From Microtetraspora niveoalba (lineage in GTDB: Bacteria > Actinomycetota > Actinomycetes > Streptosporangiales > Streptosporangiaceae): DNA of 64,000 nucleotides. The stretch is from positions 1-64,000 of the forward strand of contig NZ_BBYM01000008.1 in the NCBI RefSeq assembly GCF_001570405.1, written 5' to 3'. Made by a program: the position numbers and the translations under genes. The notes beneath the pieces were generated by a model, which saw only the letters and a program-made list of their open reading frames with translations, ran no database searches and had not been told where the DNA came from. Below are positions 51,879 to 60,091 of the stretch, in pieces (the first letter of the stretch is position 1; the number at the start of each line of letters is the position of its first letter).

Positions 51879-53183
51879 ATGGGGTTCGACGCGATCGAGA
51901 TCATCACCGCGAAGCGGGACCGGCGTGAGCTGTCCACCGCCCAGATCGACTGGGTGATCGACGCGTACACCCGGGGCGGCGTGGCCGACGAGCAGATGTC
52001 GGCGCTGGCGATGGCCATCCTGATCAACGGCATGAACCGCAGGGAGATCGCCGACTGGACCCTCGCCATGATCAGGAGCGGGGAGCGGATGGACTGGTCG
52101 GCGCTCGACCGGCCCACCGCCGACAAGCACTCCACCGGAGGCGTGGGCGACAAGATCACCCTGCCGCTCGCCCCGCTGGTCGCCGCGTGCGGCGCGTACG
52201 TGCCGCAGCTCTCCGGGCGCGGGCTCGGCCACACCGGCGGCACGCTGGACAAGCTGGAGTCCATCCCCGGCTGGCGCGCCTCGTTGTCCAACGAGGAGAT
52301 GCTGGGCGTCATCCGGACCGCCGGCGCCGTCGTGTGCGCGGCCGGCACCGGCCTCGCCCCGGCCGACAAGAAGCTGTACGCGCTGCGGGACGTCACCGGG
52401 ACGGTCGAGTCGATCCCGCTGATCGCCTCGTCCATCATGTCCAAGAAGATCGCCGAGGGCACGGGCTCGCTCGTCCTCGACGTCAAGGCCGGCTCCGGCG
52501 CGTTCATGAAGAACGTGGCCGACGCCCGCGAGCTCGCCGAGACCATGGTCGCGCTCGGGAACGACGCCGGGGTCCGCACGGTCGCCCTGATCACCGCGAT
52601 GGACCGGCCGCTGGGCCGGGCCGTCGGCAACGCCCTGGAGGTCGCGGAGTCGGTCGAGGTGCTCGCCGGAGGCGGGCCGTCCGACGTCGTCGAGCTGACC
52701 GTACGGCTCGCCAGGGAGATGCTGGAGGCCGCCGCGGTGCCCGGGGCGAAGGACCCCGAGCAGGCGCTGAAGGACGGCTCGGCCATGGACGCCTGGCGGC
52801 GGATGATCGTCGCGCAGGGCGGGGACCCGGACGCGCCGCTGCCCGTGGCGGCCGAGACGATGGACGTCGTCGCGCCGTCGTCGGGAGTGCTGCGGAAGCT
52901 GGACGCCCTCAGCGTGGGGGTGGCCGCCTGGCGGCTCGGCGCGGGGCGCGAGCGCAAGGAGGACGCGGTCTCGTTCGGCGCGGGGATCACGCTGCACGCC
53001 AGGCCGGGCGACGCCGTACGGGCCGGGCAGCCGTTGATGACCCTGCACGCGGACGAGGCGGGACGCTTCGAGCGGGCGCTGGCGGCGCTTGAGGGCGGCT
53101 ACGAGATCGGCGAGGCCGCCGACCCGGGCCTGCTCCCGCTGGTGATCGACCGGATCACCGAGCGGGACCTTCCGCGGGGCTGA
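51879..53183 (+). CDS. deoA: Thymidine/pyrimidine-nucleoside phosphorylase
   Basis: A 434-residue enzyme that splits thymidine or (deoxy)uridine with phosphate to base and pentose-1-phosphate. DKHSTGGVGDKITLPLAP is the phosphate-binding signature, LSGRGLGHTGGTLDKLESIPG the substrate loop, and VLDVKAGSGAFMK is also conserved; the PYNP C-terminal domain (about 345-434) completes the fold. The start is ATG 51879 after GAGGGGG. It follows cdd by 44 bp, so it acts on the deamination product. Confidence 0.95.
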   Translation: MGFDAIEIITAKRDRRELSTAQIDWVIDAYTRGGVADEQMSALAMAILINGMNRREIADWTLAMIRSGERMDWSALDRPTADKHSTGGVGDKITLPLAPLVAACGAYVPQLSGRGLGHTGGTLDKLESIPGWRASLSNEEMLGVIRTAGAVVCAAGTGLAPADKKLYALRDVTGTVESIPLIASSIMSKKIAEGTGSLVLDVKAGSGAFMKNVADARELAETMVALGNDAGVRTVALITAMDRPLGRAVGNALEVAESVEVLAGGGPSDVVELTVRLAREMLEAAAVPGAKDPEQALKDGSAMDAWRRMIVAQGGDPDAPLPVAAETMDVVAPSSGVLRKLDALSVGVAAWRLGAGRERKEDAVSFGAGITLHARPGDAVRAGQPLMTLHADEAGRFERALAALEGGYEIGEAADPGLLPLVIDRITERDLPRG

Positions 53184-53188
53184 CCTCT

Positions 53189-53209
53189 CGCGGCCGGGCT
53201 CGGGCCGCG
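53189..53209. terminator. Hairpin between convergent deoA and marR-type gene
   Basis: CGCGGCC and GGCCGCG form a 7-bp stem with a 7-nt loop, six bases after the deoA stop. Confidence 0.45.
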
Positions 53210-53212
53210 CGT

Positions 53213-53614
53213 TCAGCCGAGATGGGCCGTGAGGACGGCGAGATGGGTGGGGGCGGCCTCCGTGTGCCGCTTCCTGCCCTCGTCCGTGAGCATCACGAAC
53301 ACGCCGCGGCGGTCGGCCTCACAGATGGCGCGGCTGACGAGCCCCTCGCGCTCCAGGCGGGCGATCAGCCGGGACAGGGCGCTCTGGCTCAGGTGGACCT
53401 CGTCGGCGAGCTCCTGCACGCGGAACTTCTCCTTGCCGCCCTCGTCGCAGGCGGCGAGGTTCTCCGCCATGCGGTCGAGCACCTCGAACTCGCTCACGCC
53501 GAGCCCGTGCCGCTCGCTCAGCTCGCGCTCCAGGGCGCAGGAGACGCCGGCATGTAGCGCAAGCAGCTCGCGCCACCTGTCGATGACGTCGTTGCCGGTT
53601 TTGTGGCGAGTCAT
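53213..53614 (-). CDS. MarR-family transcriptional regulator
   Basis: A 133-residue winged-helix regulator. LADEVHLSQSALSRLIARLEREGLV is the recognition region (about 72-96), and the wing follows in CEADRRGVFVMLTDEGR. The start is ATG 53614 with a strong AAGGAGG site; a few extra codons upstream are unlikely. It is divergent from an MFS exporter with nested palindromes between, so it is probably the exporter's repressor, and its own. Confidence 0.9.
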   Translation of the reverse strand: MTRHKTGNDVIDRWRELLALHAGVSCALERELSERHGLGVSEFEVLDRMAENLAACDEGGKEKFRVQELADEVHLSQSALSRLIARLEREGLVSRAICEADRRGVFVMLTDEGRKRHTEAAPTHLAVLTAHLG

Positions 53615-53653
53615 CCCAGCCTCCTTCACGCGCGGAGCCTAGCACGGACCCAG

Positions 53654-53705
53654 ATTACATGCAAAAGCATTAATTGCTTGTGCATTGGATGCAGGTGCAT
53701 GTAAT
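53654..53705. promoter_or_regulatory. Nested palindromic operators for the MarR/MFS pair
   Basis: ATGCAAAAGCA-TTAAT-TGCTTGTGCAT (53659-53685) is a 27-bp dyad with one mismatch. ATTACATGCA (53654-53663) and TGCATGTAAT (53696-53705) form a second, perfect 10-bp pair around it. TGTAAT at 53700-53705 could be the exporter -10, with TTGTGC at 53678-53683 as -35, so binding would block the promoter. Confidence 0.7.
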
Positions 53706-53715
53706 GTCCTCCGCC

Positions 53716-55140
53716 ATGACCTCCTCCACAACGGACGAGCGCTGGGGGGCTCCCCTGTGGGGTGCGCTCAGCGTCCTTTGCGCCGTCGTCTTCCTCGACG
53801 CCCTCGACGTGTCGATGGTGGGCGTGGCCCTGCCCTCCATCCAGGCCGAGCTCGGCATGTCCACCGGCGCCCTCCAGTGGGTCGTCAGCGGGTACGTGCT
53901 GGGATACGGCGGCCTGCTCCTGCTCGGCGGCCGCACCGCCGACCTGCTCGGCCGCCGCCGGGTCTTCCTCCTCGCGCTGGCCGTCTTCGCCGTCGCGTCC
54001 CTGCTCGGCGGGCTGATGAACGACGGCGGCATGCTGATCGCCGCGCGTTTCGTCAAGGGCATGAGCGCGGCCTTCACCGCGCCGGCGGCACTGTCGATCA
54101 TCACCACCACCTTCGCCGAGGGACCCGCGCGCAACCGGGCGCTGAGCATCTTCACCGCCTGCGGCGCGAGCGGCTTCTCCCTCGGGCTGGTGCTCTCCGG
54201 CCTGCTGACCCAGCTCGGCTGGCGGTGGACCTTCATCATGCCCGTCCCGGTCGCGATCCTGGCCCTGGCCGCCGGCCTGCGCCTGCTGCCGCGCGGCGAG
54301 GAGCGCGGGGAGGGCGGCCACGACATCCTCGGCGCGGTCCTCATCACCGCGGCGATGCTGCTCCTGGTCTTCACCGTGGTCCAGGCGCCCGACGTGGCCC
54401 TCTGGCGCACCGTGCTGTCCGCGGCCGCCGTGGCCGCGCTGCTCGCCCTGTTCGTACGGGTGGAGCGCCGCGTCAGGCACCCGCTGGTCCGCCTGGGCAT
54501 CCTGCGGTCCGCGCCGCTGGTCCGGGCCAACATCGGGCTGGTGATCCTGTTCGGCTCGTACGTCGGCTTCCAGTTCGTGGCCATGCAGTACTTCCAGAAC
54601 CTGCTCGGATGGTCGGCGCTGGAGACCGCCCTGGCGTTCCTGCCCGCCGGGCTGCTGGTCGCGGTCAGCTCGACCAAGATGGGCGACCTCGCCGACCGGT
54701 TCGGCACGGCGCGGCTCATCGTGCTCGGCTCGATCGCGCTGCTGGCGGGCTACGTGATGTTCCTGCGGCTGGACGCGCACCCCAGCCTCGCCACCCTGGT
54801 CCTGCCCGGGATGGCGCTGCTCGGGATCGCCTTCGGGCTCTCCTTCCCGTCGCTCAACATCCAGGCCACCAACGGGGTGTCCGACGACGAGCAGGGGCTC
54901 GCCTCCGGCCTGCTCAACACGTCCGGCCAGGTCGGCGGCGCGGTGGTGCTGGCCATCGTCACGGCGGTCCTGACCTCGGGCTCGGCCTCCGACCCGATCG
55001 GCGCGTTCCGCGCGGCGATCGTCGTCTCGGTCCTGTTCGCCCTGCTCGGCCTGGCCGTCGCGGTGAGCGGCCTGCGCTTCCGCTCCCGCTCCCGTACGGC
55101 CGGCGCCGCCGCGACGGAGAAGGTCCTCGAGACCGTCTGA
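53716..55140 (+). CDS. MFS drug exporter under MarR control
   Basis: A 474-residue, about 14-segment exporter. LDALDVSMVGVALPSIQAEL is the DHA2-type start, GRTADLLGRRR is motif A, FVKGMSAAFTAPAALSII and GLSFPSLNIQATNGVSDDEQGLASGLLN follow. It should export toxic small molecules by proton antiport. I choose ATG 53716 (MTSSTTDERWG); ATG 53704 overlaps the presumed -10 element. No ribosome binding site is clear, so the mRNA may be nearly leaderless. It is divergent from the MarR gene. Confidence 0.88.
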   Translation: MTSSTTDERWGAPLWGALSVLCAVVFLDALDVSMVGVALPSIQAELGMSTGALQWVVSGYVLGYGGLLLLGGRTADLLGRRRVFLLALAVFAVASLLGGLMNDGGMLIAARFVKGMSAAFTAPAALSIITTTFAEGPARNRALSIFTACGASGFSLGLVLSGLLTQLGWRWTFIMPVPVAILALAAGLRLLPRGEERGEGGHDILGAVLITAAMLLLVFTVVQAPDVALWRTVLSAAAVAALLALFVRVERRVRHPLVRLGILRSAPLVRANIGLVILFGSYVGFQFVAMQYFQNLLGWSALETALAFLPAGLLVAVSSTKMGDLADRFGTARLIVLGSIALLAGYVMFLRLDAHPSLATLVLPGMALLGIAFGLSFPSLNIQATNGVSDDEQGLASGLLNTSGQVGGAVVLAIVTAVLTSGSASDPIGAFRAAIVVSVLFALLGLAVAVSGLRFRSRSRTAGAAATEKVLETV

Positions 55141-55306
55141 GGCCCGGCGACACGGCGCGGCTCGGTCCGGCGGATCCGTTTCGGGCGGGGGCTCCCGAAC
55201 CGAACCCGCCGGGCCTTCGCGGGACGGGCGGCTCATACGCCGATGAAGCCGGGGGAACCTGCGAGGCGCGGGCGGGGACCCGCGCCGGGGACTCGCGGGG
55301 CGCGTG

Positions 55307-56527
55307 TCAGGGAGTGCGCGTCCAGATCCAGCCGGAGCTGTCCTCGTCGTAGTCGGGCCGGCCGCCCACCGCGAACGCCCGATCGCCGCCGGGGACCCGC
55401 GCGAGGGCGTCCACATAGACGCTTCCGGCGGATTCCGACGGGGTGCCCTCGTCCGTCCAGCCGCCGTCGCGCTTGTAGTGGAGGATCGACGCCCGCCCGC
55501 CAGCGGCCAGGAAACCGCCCCGCCCGTCACCGGTGACGGCGCTGAACGTGCCCGCGACGGGCCTGTCCGGGTGGTCCGGGTGGGCGGGGACGTCCGGCGC
55601 GGTCCAGCGTTCGCCGTCGAAGCGCAGCACCACGGCCTCCTCACGGTCCCCGATCCGCAGCGTCCCCACCGCCCAGACCTCCTCCGGGGACACCGCGTCC
55701 ACGTCCCCCAGCGAAAGGGGCGGCGTGCCGTCGCCCGGCCAGGGCGGGCCGGGCACGCCCAGCGAAGGAAACCCCGGGTCGCCCATGGTCAGCGCGGTCC
55801 AGGCGCGGCCGTCCCAGTGCAGGACGGCGGCGCCCCCGACCGCCCACACGTCGTCCGGCGAGGCCGCGCTGATCGCGCTGATCCCGGAGACACCCGCGGG
55901 CACCTCGGTCTCCGACCACCGCCCGCCCGACCATCTCGCGGCGTACGCGCGGCGCGGTTCGGAGGTCGTGGAGCCCGCCACCCACACCTCGCCCGGCCCC
56001 GCCGCCGTGGCCGAGCCGAGCCAGTGCCGACCGCCCGGCCCGCCCATGCTCGTCCAGCCGGAGCCGTTCCACCGCCAGGCGCGGGTCGTGTAGTCGAACA
56101 CCCACACCTCGCCGGGGGACGCGGCGGCGACCGCGTTGAAGGACTCGGCGTCGTCCGGCGCCCGCACCTCGCGCCACCGGTCGCCGTTCCACCGCATGAC
56201 TATGGGGTCCCCCTCGTTGCGGGAGCCGACCGCCCAGGCGTCCCGCGCCGTGGTCGCCACGACGTCGGCCAGGGAGCCGCCCCAGCCGCTGTCGCCGACC
56301 GTCGTGCTCCATGGGGGGCCCACGGCGGTCGCGGTCGGCCGTGCCCGGACCGGCGTCGCGCTCGGGGTGCCGTGAGCCGGGGCGGTTCCGGCGCGTGCCG
56401 AGGCGCCCGGCGTACCCGTCGGCCCGCCCGCGTGCGGCCCCGTGGGCTCCGTCCGGAGTGGGGCGCATCCCGCCAGCGCCAGGGCGATCGCCGCGGTGGC
56501 CGTCGGCAGGGAGAGCCGTCTCAGCAT
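55307..56527 (-). CDS. Beta-propeller-like lipoprotein
   Basis: A 406-residue exported protein with a lipobox LAGC (Cys21), a Pro/Thr/Gly/Ala linker (about 25-70), and then about seven repeats of a blade-like unit: ATTARDAWAVGS, AASPGEVWVF, AAGPGEVWVAGS, AASPDDVWAVGG, AVSPEEVWAVG, each followed by LxWxGxxW. This fits Kelch or photosystem-stability-type propellers that bind partners at the cell surface. No enzyme motif is visible. The start is ATG 56527. It follows the sigma-like fusion gene on the same strand by 51 bp, so the two are probably co-transcribed. Confidence 0.75.
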   Translation of the reverse strand: MLRRLSLPTATAAIALALAGCAPLRTEPTGPHAGGPTGTPGASARAGTAPAHGTPSATPVRARPTATAVGPPWSTTVGDSGWGGSLADVVATTARDAWAVGSRNEGDPIVMRWNGDRWREVRAPDDAESFNAVAAASPGEVWVFDYTTRAWRWNGSGWTSMGGPGGRHWLGSATAAGPGEVWVAGSTTSEPRRAYAARWSGGRWSETEVPAGVSGISAISAASPDDVWAVGGAAVLHWDGRAWTALTMGDPGFPSLGVPGPPWPGDGTPPLSLGDVDAVSPEEVWAVGTLRIGDREEAVVLRFDGERWTAPDVPAHPDHPDRPVAGTFSAVTGDGRGGFLAAGGRASILHYKRDGGWTDEGTPSESAGSVYVDALARVPGGDRAFAVGGRPDYDEDSSGWIWTRTP

Positions 56528-56578
56528 CCGGGGAGTATAGGGGAGGCGCCGCTCGTCGTGCTCCGAACCACGAAGGCT

Positions 56579-58621
56579 CTAGTCGAGCGCGCCGGGGGTC
56601 CAGGAGTAACGGATGCCGGTTCGCTCGTCGAGCGTGATCTCACGGTGGCGGCACGAGCGCACATCGACCGCACGGGTGGAGGAGAGCCGCGCCCCCTCTC
56701 CGGACGAGGCGCCGACGTCCATGACCACCTCGTGGTCGCTTCCCCAGCCGTGGACGTAGACGATGCCGACGCCCCGGGGGAGGGACGCCGTGCAGCGCTC
56801 CGGGGCCCGGCCCGCGACCGCGTCCACGGTCTCCACCAGTACGGCGGCGGCCTTCCCGGGGCGCTCGATCTCGATGATCACCGCCAGGGTGCGCCCGTCC
56901 GGGGACGAGACGGCGGCCACCGGTCCGTCGGACGCGAGCAGCCGGTCGTCCAGCCGCATCCGGCTCACGATCCGGCCGTTCGGGCGCATCCGCACCAGCT
57001 CCGTGCCCGTGTTCCGGACGTTGCCACTGGTCGTCCCGGTGACCGTGCCGTCGTCCGCGACCGCGAGGACGTGGAGCCTGCGCGGCAACGTCCACTTGCG
57101 CCGGGTGTCGAAGTCGCGCACCCGGGTCGGCGCGGCCCGCCCGCGCGTGCCGAAACCCGCCGCCACCCACCGGCCCGACGGCGACACCGCCAGCGACGTG
57201 TCCTTGGTGAGCCGCTGCCCGACGTCGACGAGGTCGCCGCTCTCCGGCACCGAGTGCCGCCGATCGATGACGACGAAGTCCGACCAGCTGGAGTTGTAGT
57301 ACGCGATGTGGTTCCCGTCCGGCGTGATCGCGAGCAACCGGTCGCCGCCCGGGCCGCCGGCGCCTCCCGCGTCGAAGATCACGTACTGCTGTCCCTCGAC
57401 GGTGACCACGCGCCACTCGTAGCACGGGCCCTCCTCCGTCGAGCCCTCCGCGCAGCGTGCCCGGTAGGCGTAGCGGATGGGCGCGTCCACGGTGGACGGG
57501 AGCGTGGACGGGCCGCCTCCGGCCGGGTCGTCCTCGGGCGCCGTGCCGTACGGATCCTCTGTGACGCGGTCCGGGAGGCCGCGGCCCGACGCCTCGTCGA
57601 TCGCGCCGACGAGGATGGTCGCCCCGACGACGACGGGCACGATCACGAGGGCGGCCAGCGTCACGCACACACTGGCGATGAGGGCGCCGCGGCTGGAGCG
57701 CCGCCGCCGCGCGATTCCGGCGACCTCGGGGAAGACGTCGCCCACGGGCGGCATCCGCGAGGCGAGGGCGTTCAGCGCCCGGCGGAGCGCGTCGTCGGCG
57801 GTGTCCCGCGTGGTGGGCCCGCCCGCCCAGGGGCGTACCGGCGGCGGTGCGATCCAGACCGGCTCCGGGCTCCACGCCTGCTCCGGGCTCCAAGCCTGTT
57901 CCGAGCTCCAGGTGGGCTCGGGGAAGAAGCCGATCCGCTCGGGCTCCGGCGTCGGAGGGGCCCAGGTCGTGGCCCGATCCGTCTCGGGCTCCCCAGGCGG
58001 GTCCGCGGGTGAGGGCGTGGAGGGCTCCGCCGGGTCCGCGCCGGGAGACGACGCGGGGACCTCGGCGAGGTCCGGGACGCGGGCGCGCAACTCCGCGCCC
58101 GCCGCCTTGATCTCGGCCCGCGCCCTGTCGGGCGTGGTACGGCACAGGATCGCCGCGTCGGCCTCCGACATCCCCTCGTGGAACCGCGCGACGAGCAGTG
58201 CGCGGCGCCACGGCGGCAGCGCGGCCAGCGCCTCCCGCAGCGTCGCCGTCCCGGCGTCGACGACCGCCAGGAGGGCGGGGGTCCGGCCCGGCGGCCTTCC
58301 GCCGTCGACGGCGAAGCCCATTTCCTCGGGGCCCCGGCCCGAGGGCCTTCTCCCCCCGCCACTGTTACGGCGCGTGGGACTCTTCCCGCCGTAGCGGGTG
58401 AGGAAGGACGTGAACAGCGCCTGGCGGGCCGAGCCGGCGGGGTCGGCCCAGCGTACGGTGGGCCAGCGGAGCACGATCCTGGTCAGGACGCCGACCACGA
58501 GGGCACGGGCGGCGTCCGGGTCGCCGGTCAACAGGAGGGCCGCACGGGCCAGCGGCTGGGCATGGTCGGCGACGAACGCGTCGAAACCCTGCAGCCTGCC
58601 CAGATCGCCCCTGGCGCTCAT
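56579..58621 (-). CDS. Sigma-70-like protein fused to a membrane helix and extracytoplasmic propeller-like domain
   Basis: A 680-residue fusion. Residues about 10-85 resemble sigma region 2 (FDAFVADHAQPLARAALLLTG), and about 125-185 resemble region 4 (LREALAALPPWRRALLVARF, MSEADAAILCRTTPDRARAEI). A Pro-rich linker to about 305 includes repeats of WSSEQ/WSPEQ/WSPEP. One membrane helix (about 309-340) follows. The C-terminal 330 residues look like beta-propeller repeats (LLAITPDGNHIAYY, LAVSPSGRWVAAG, VLAVADDGT, AVSSPDGRTLAVI). ECF factors with membrane-bound ectodomains are known, but the exact group is not assigned. The start is ATG 58621. Confidence 0.8.
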   Translation of the reverse strand: MSARGDLGRLQGFDAFVADHAQPLARAALLLTGDPDAARALVVGVLTRIVLRWPTVRWADPAGSARQALFTSFLTRYGGKSPTRRNSGGGRRPSGRGPEEMGFAVDGGRPPGRTPALLAVVDAGTATLREALAALPPWRRALLVARFHEGMSEADAAILCRTTPDRARAEIKAAGAELRARVPDLAEVPASSPGADPAEPSTPSPADPPGEPETDRATTWAPPTPEPERIGFFPEPTWSSEQAWSPEQAWSPEPVWIAPPPVRPWAGGPTTRDTADDALRRALNALASRMPPVGDVFPEVAGIARRRRSSRGALIASVCVTLAALVIVPVVVGATILVGAIDEASGRGLPDRVTEDPYGTAPEDDPAGGGPSTLPSTVDAPIRYAYRARCAEGSTEEGPCYEWRVVTVEGQQYVIFDAGGAGGPGGDRLLAITPDGNHIAYYNSSWSDFVVIDRRHSVPESGDLVDVGQRLTKDTSLAVSPSGRWVAAGFGTRGRAAPTRVRDFDTRRKWTLPRRLHVLAVADDGTVTGTTSGNVRNTGTELVRMRPNGRIVSRMRLDDRLLASDGPVAAVSSPDGRTLAVIIEIERPGKAAAVLVETVDAVAGRAPERCTASLPRGVGIVYVHGWGSDHEVVMDVGASSGEGARLSSTRAVDVRSCRHREITLDERTGIRYSWTPGALD

Positions 58622-58789
58622 CGCTGCCCTCCACTGTGCTGGGCGAATAGATGCGGATATTTCGCAATGTGAGACCCGGTACGGCGGCCAGATTAACGGA
58701 GATCCGAACCCCGGACCGGAAGAGCACGTCTATAGGGGTGGCACACATCGCACCTGATCGTTGTGGAACGTTCGAAAGGAGAGACCGCC

Positions 58790-59494
58790 ATGAAGACGTC
58801 GCGCGCCCTGGCCCTCGCCCTCGTGCCGATCGCCGCCACCATCGCCTGCGGGAGCGCGGCGAGCGGCGGCGGCGCCGGGGACACCGTCGCCCAGGTCACC
58901 TCCTCGGGGACCGGAACCGGAACCGGGCGGGAGGGGACGCCCGTCGCCGGGACCTCCACCACCGGGACCTCCACCGGCGGGACCTCCACCGGCGCAGGGG
59001 CCTCCGCCGGCAGCGGGACGCCCGCGGCCAACGGGGTCGCGGCCAAGCCGGGGGAGCCCGCCCCGCCCACCGGCACCAAGCCGATCAAGGTCTCCCGCAA
59101 TCCGGCCAAGCCGCCCAAGGTGACCGGGGTCAGGTTCGCGAAGCACACGGGCTTCGACCGGGTCGTGATCGACCTCTCCGGTCCGATGACCGGCTACTCC
59201 GTCGCCTGGACCGACAAGCTCATCCACGACGCGTCCGGCGACCCCGTCGGCCTCTCCGGCGGGGCGTACCTGCAGGTGCGCATCACCCCGGCGTTCGCGC
59301 ACGACAACGCGGGCGCCTCCACCTGGAAGGGGGCCCGCCAGGTCGCGGCGAACCTGCCGAACGTCCGTCACATCGTGAACAACGGCGACTTCGAGGGCAT
59401 CGTGAGCGTCGGCCTGGTCCTCGCCCGCAAGGCCGGGTTCCGGGTGCTGCCGCAATCGGGACCGTCCCGGATCGTGATCGACGTCGCTCACTGA
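58790..59494 (+). CDS. AMIN-like domain lipoprotein
   Basis: A 234-residue exported protein. The lipobox TIAC puts the modified cysteine at 20, followed by a Gly/Thr/Ser linker (about 22-85) encoded partly by GGGACCTCCACC repeats. The C-terminal 145 residues (VTGVRFAKHTGFDRVVIDLSG, GAYLQVRITPAFAHDN, GLVLARKAGFRVL, SRIVIDVAH) match the actinobacterial AMIN-like domain, thought to bind cell-wall glycans. The ATG at 58790 follows AAAGGAGAG. It is divergent from the sigma-like fusion gene and might be regulated by it, which is inference. Confidence 0.8.
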   Translation: MKTSRALALALVPIAATIACGSAASGGGAGDTVAQVTSSGTGTGTGREGTPVAGTSTTGTSTGGTSTGAGASAGSGTPAANGVAAKPGEPAPPTGTKPIKVSRNPAKPPKVTGVRFAKHTGFDRVVIDLSGPMTGYSVAWTDKLIHDASGDPVGLSGGAYLQVRITPAFAHDNAGASTWKGARQVAANLPNVRHIVNNGDFEGIVSVGLVLARKAGFRVLPQSGPSRIVIDVAH

Positions 59495-59506
59495 CAAACT
59501 GGACGC

Positions 59507-59863
59507 ATGGTACGGAAGATCGACGCGGCCACCCGCATCCCGGTCCCGGGCGGGAAGATCATCGACGAGTACGTGGGACGGGTCAACAGCGGCGACGAAC
59601 AGGTCTCGATCGCGCACATGCAGGCTCCTCCCGGCTGGGAGGAGCCGCCGCAGACCCCGCGGTTCGGCGAGTACACGCTGGTGCTCAAGGGGTCGGTGAT
59701 CGTGGAGCACGAGGGCGGCGCCACCGAGGTCGGCGCAGGTCAGGCGTTCGTCAGCGAGCCGGGGGAGAAGATCCGCTACCGCTCCGGGCCCGCCGGGGCG
59801 GAGTACGTCGCCGTCTGCCTCCCGGCGTTCTCGCCCGAGACTGCCAACCGCGACGACGCATAA
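59507..59863 (+). CDS. Small cupin-domain protein
   Basis: A 118-residue single-domain cupin. YTLVLKGSVIVEHEGG and the following VGAGQAFVSEPGEKIRYRS give the two conserved cupin strands with HxH-like spacing, although the first motif has lost its usual histidines, so metal binding is doubtful. Its enzymatic role is unknown. The start is ATG 59507, just 12 bp after the AMIN-like gene, so the two may share a transcript. Confidence 0.75.
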   Translation: MVRKIDAATRIPVPGGKIIDEYVGRVNSGDEQVSIAHMQAPPGWEEPPQTPRFGEYTLVLKGSVIVEHEGGATEVGAGQAFVSEPGEKIRYRSGPAGAEYVAVCLPAFSPETANRDDA

Positions 59864-59914
59864 TCGGCAAACAGTGCATGATCGGCGTTTCCGCAGGTGG
59901 CATAGGATGCCGAG

Positions 59915-60091
59915 ATGAGTGACGCAGCGTCCGGCGGGCCGTGCGCTGCCGGGCGCGGAGGAGTGACGAACAGCCATGAGCGAGCGACGCGGCGGTCGGA
60001 TCGGAGCCGGGGCATGAGCGGAAAGATCAGCGAGCGGCACGGCTCGGCCCCTGCGAGGGCGTCGCGGCGGCCGGGCGGAGAGCACGCGTGA
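59915..60091 (+). CDS. Possible 58-aa leader ORF overlapping the adenosine deaminase start
   Basis: An ATG-started frame of 58 codons ([10 protein letters not shown], then Arg/Ser-rich to PGGEHA) ends at TGA 60089-60091, overlapping the GTG of the adenosine deaminase gene. The arrangement would couple translation. The sequence is very basic and low-complexity and no family is recognised; it may be only an untranslated leader. Confidence 0.25.
   Translation: MSDAASGGPCAAGRGGVTNSHERATRRSDRSRGMSGKISERHGSAPARASRRPGGEHA

Noticed and set aside
55141-55306. Large cruciform between the MFS exporter and propeller lipoprotein genes
   Set aside because: GGCCCGGCG and CGCCGGGCC pair 57 nt apart, but in such GC-rich DNA a 9-bp match over this distance is not convincing as a terminator.
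55304-58012. Long plus-strand frame opposite the propeller lipoprotein and sigma-like fusion genes
   Set aside because: Arg/Gly/Pro shadow of two genes with clear domains on the minus strand.
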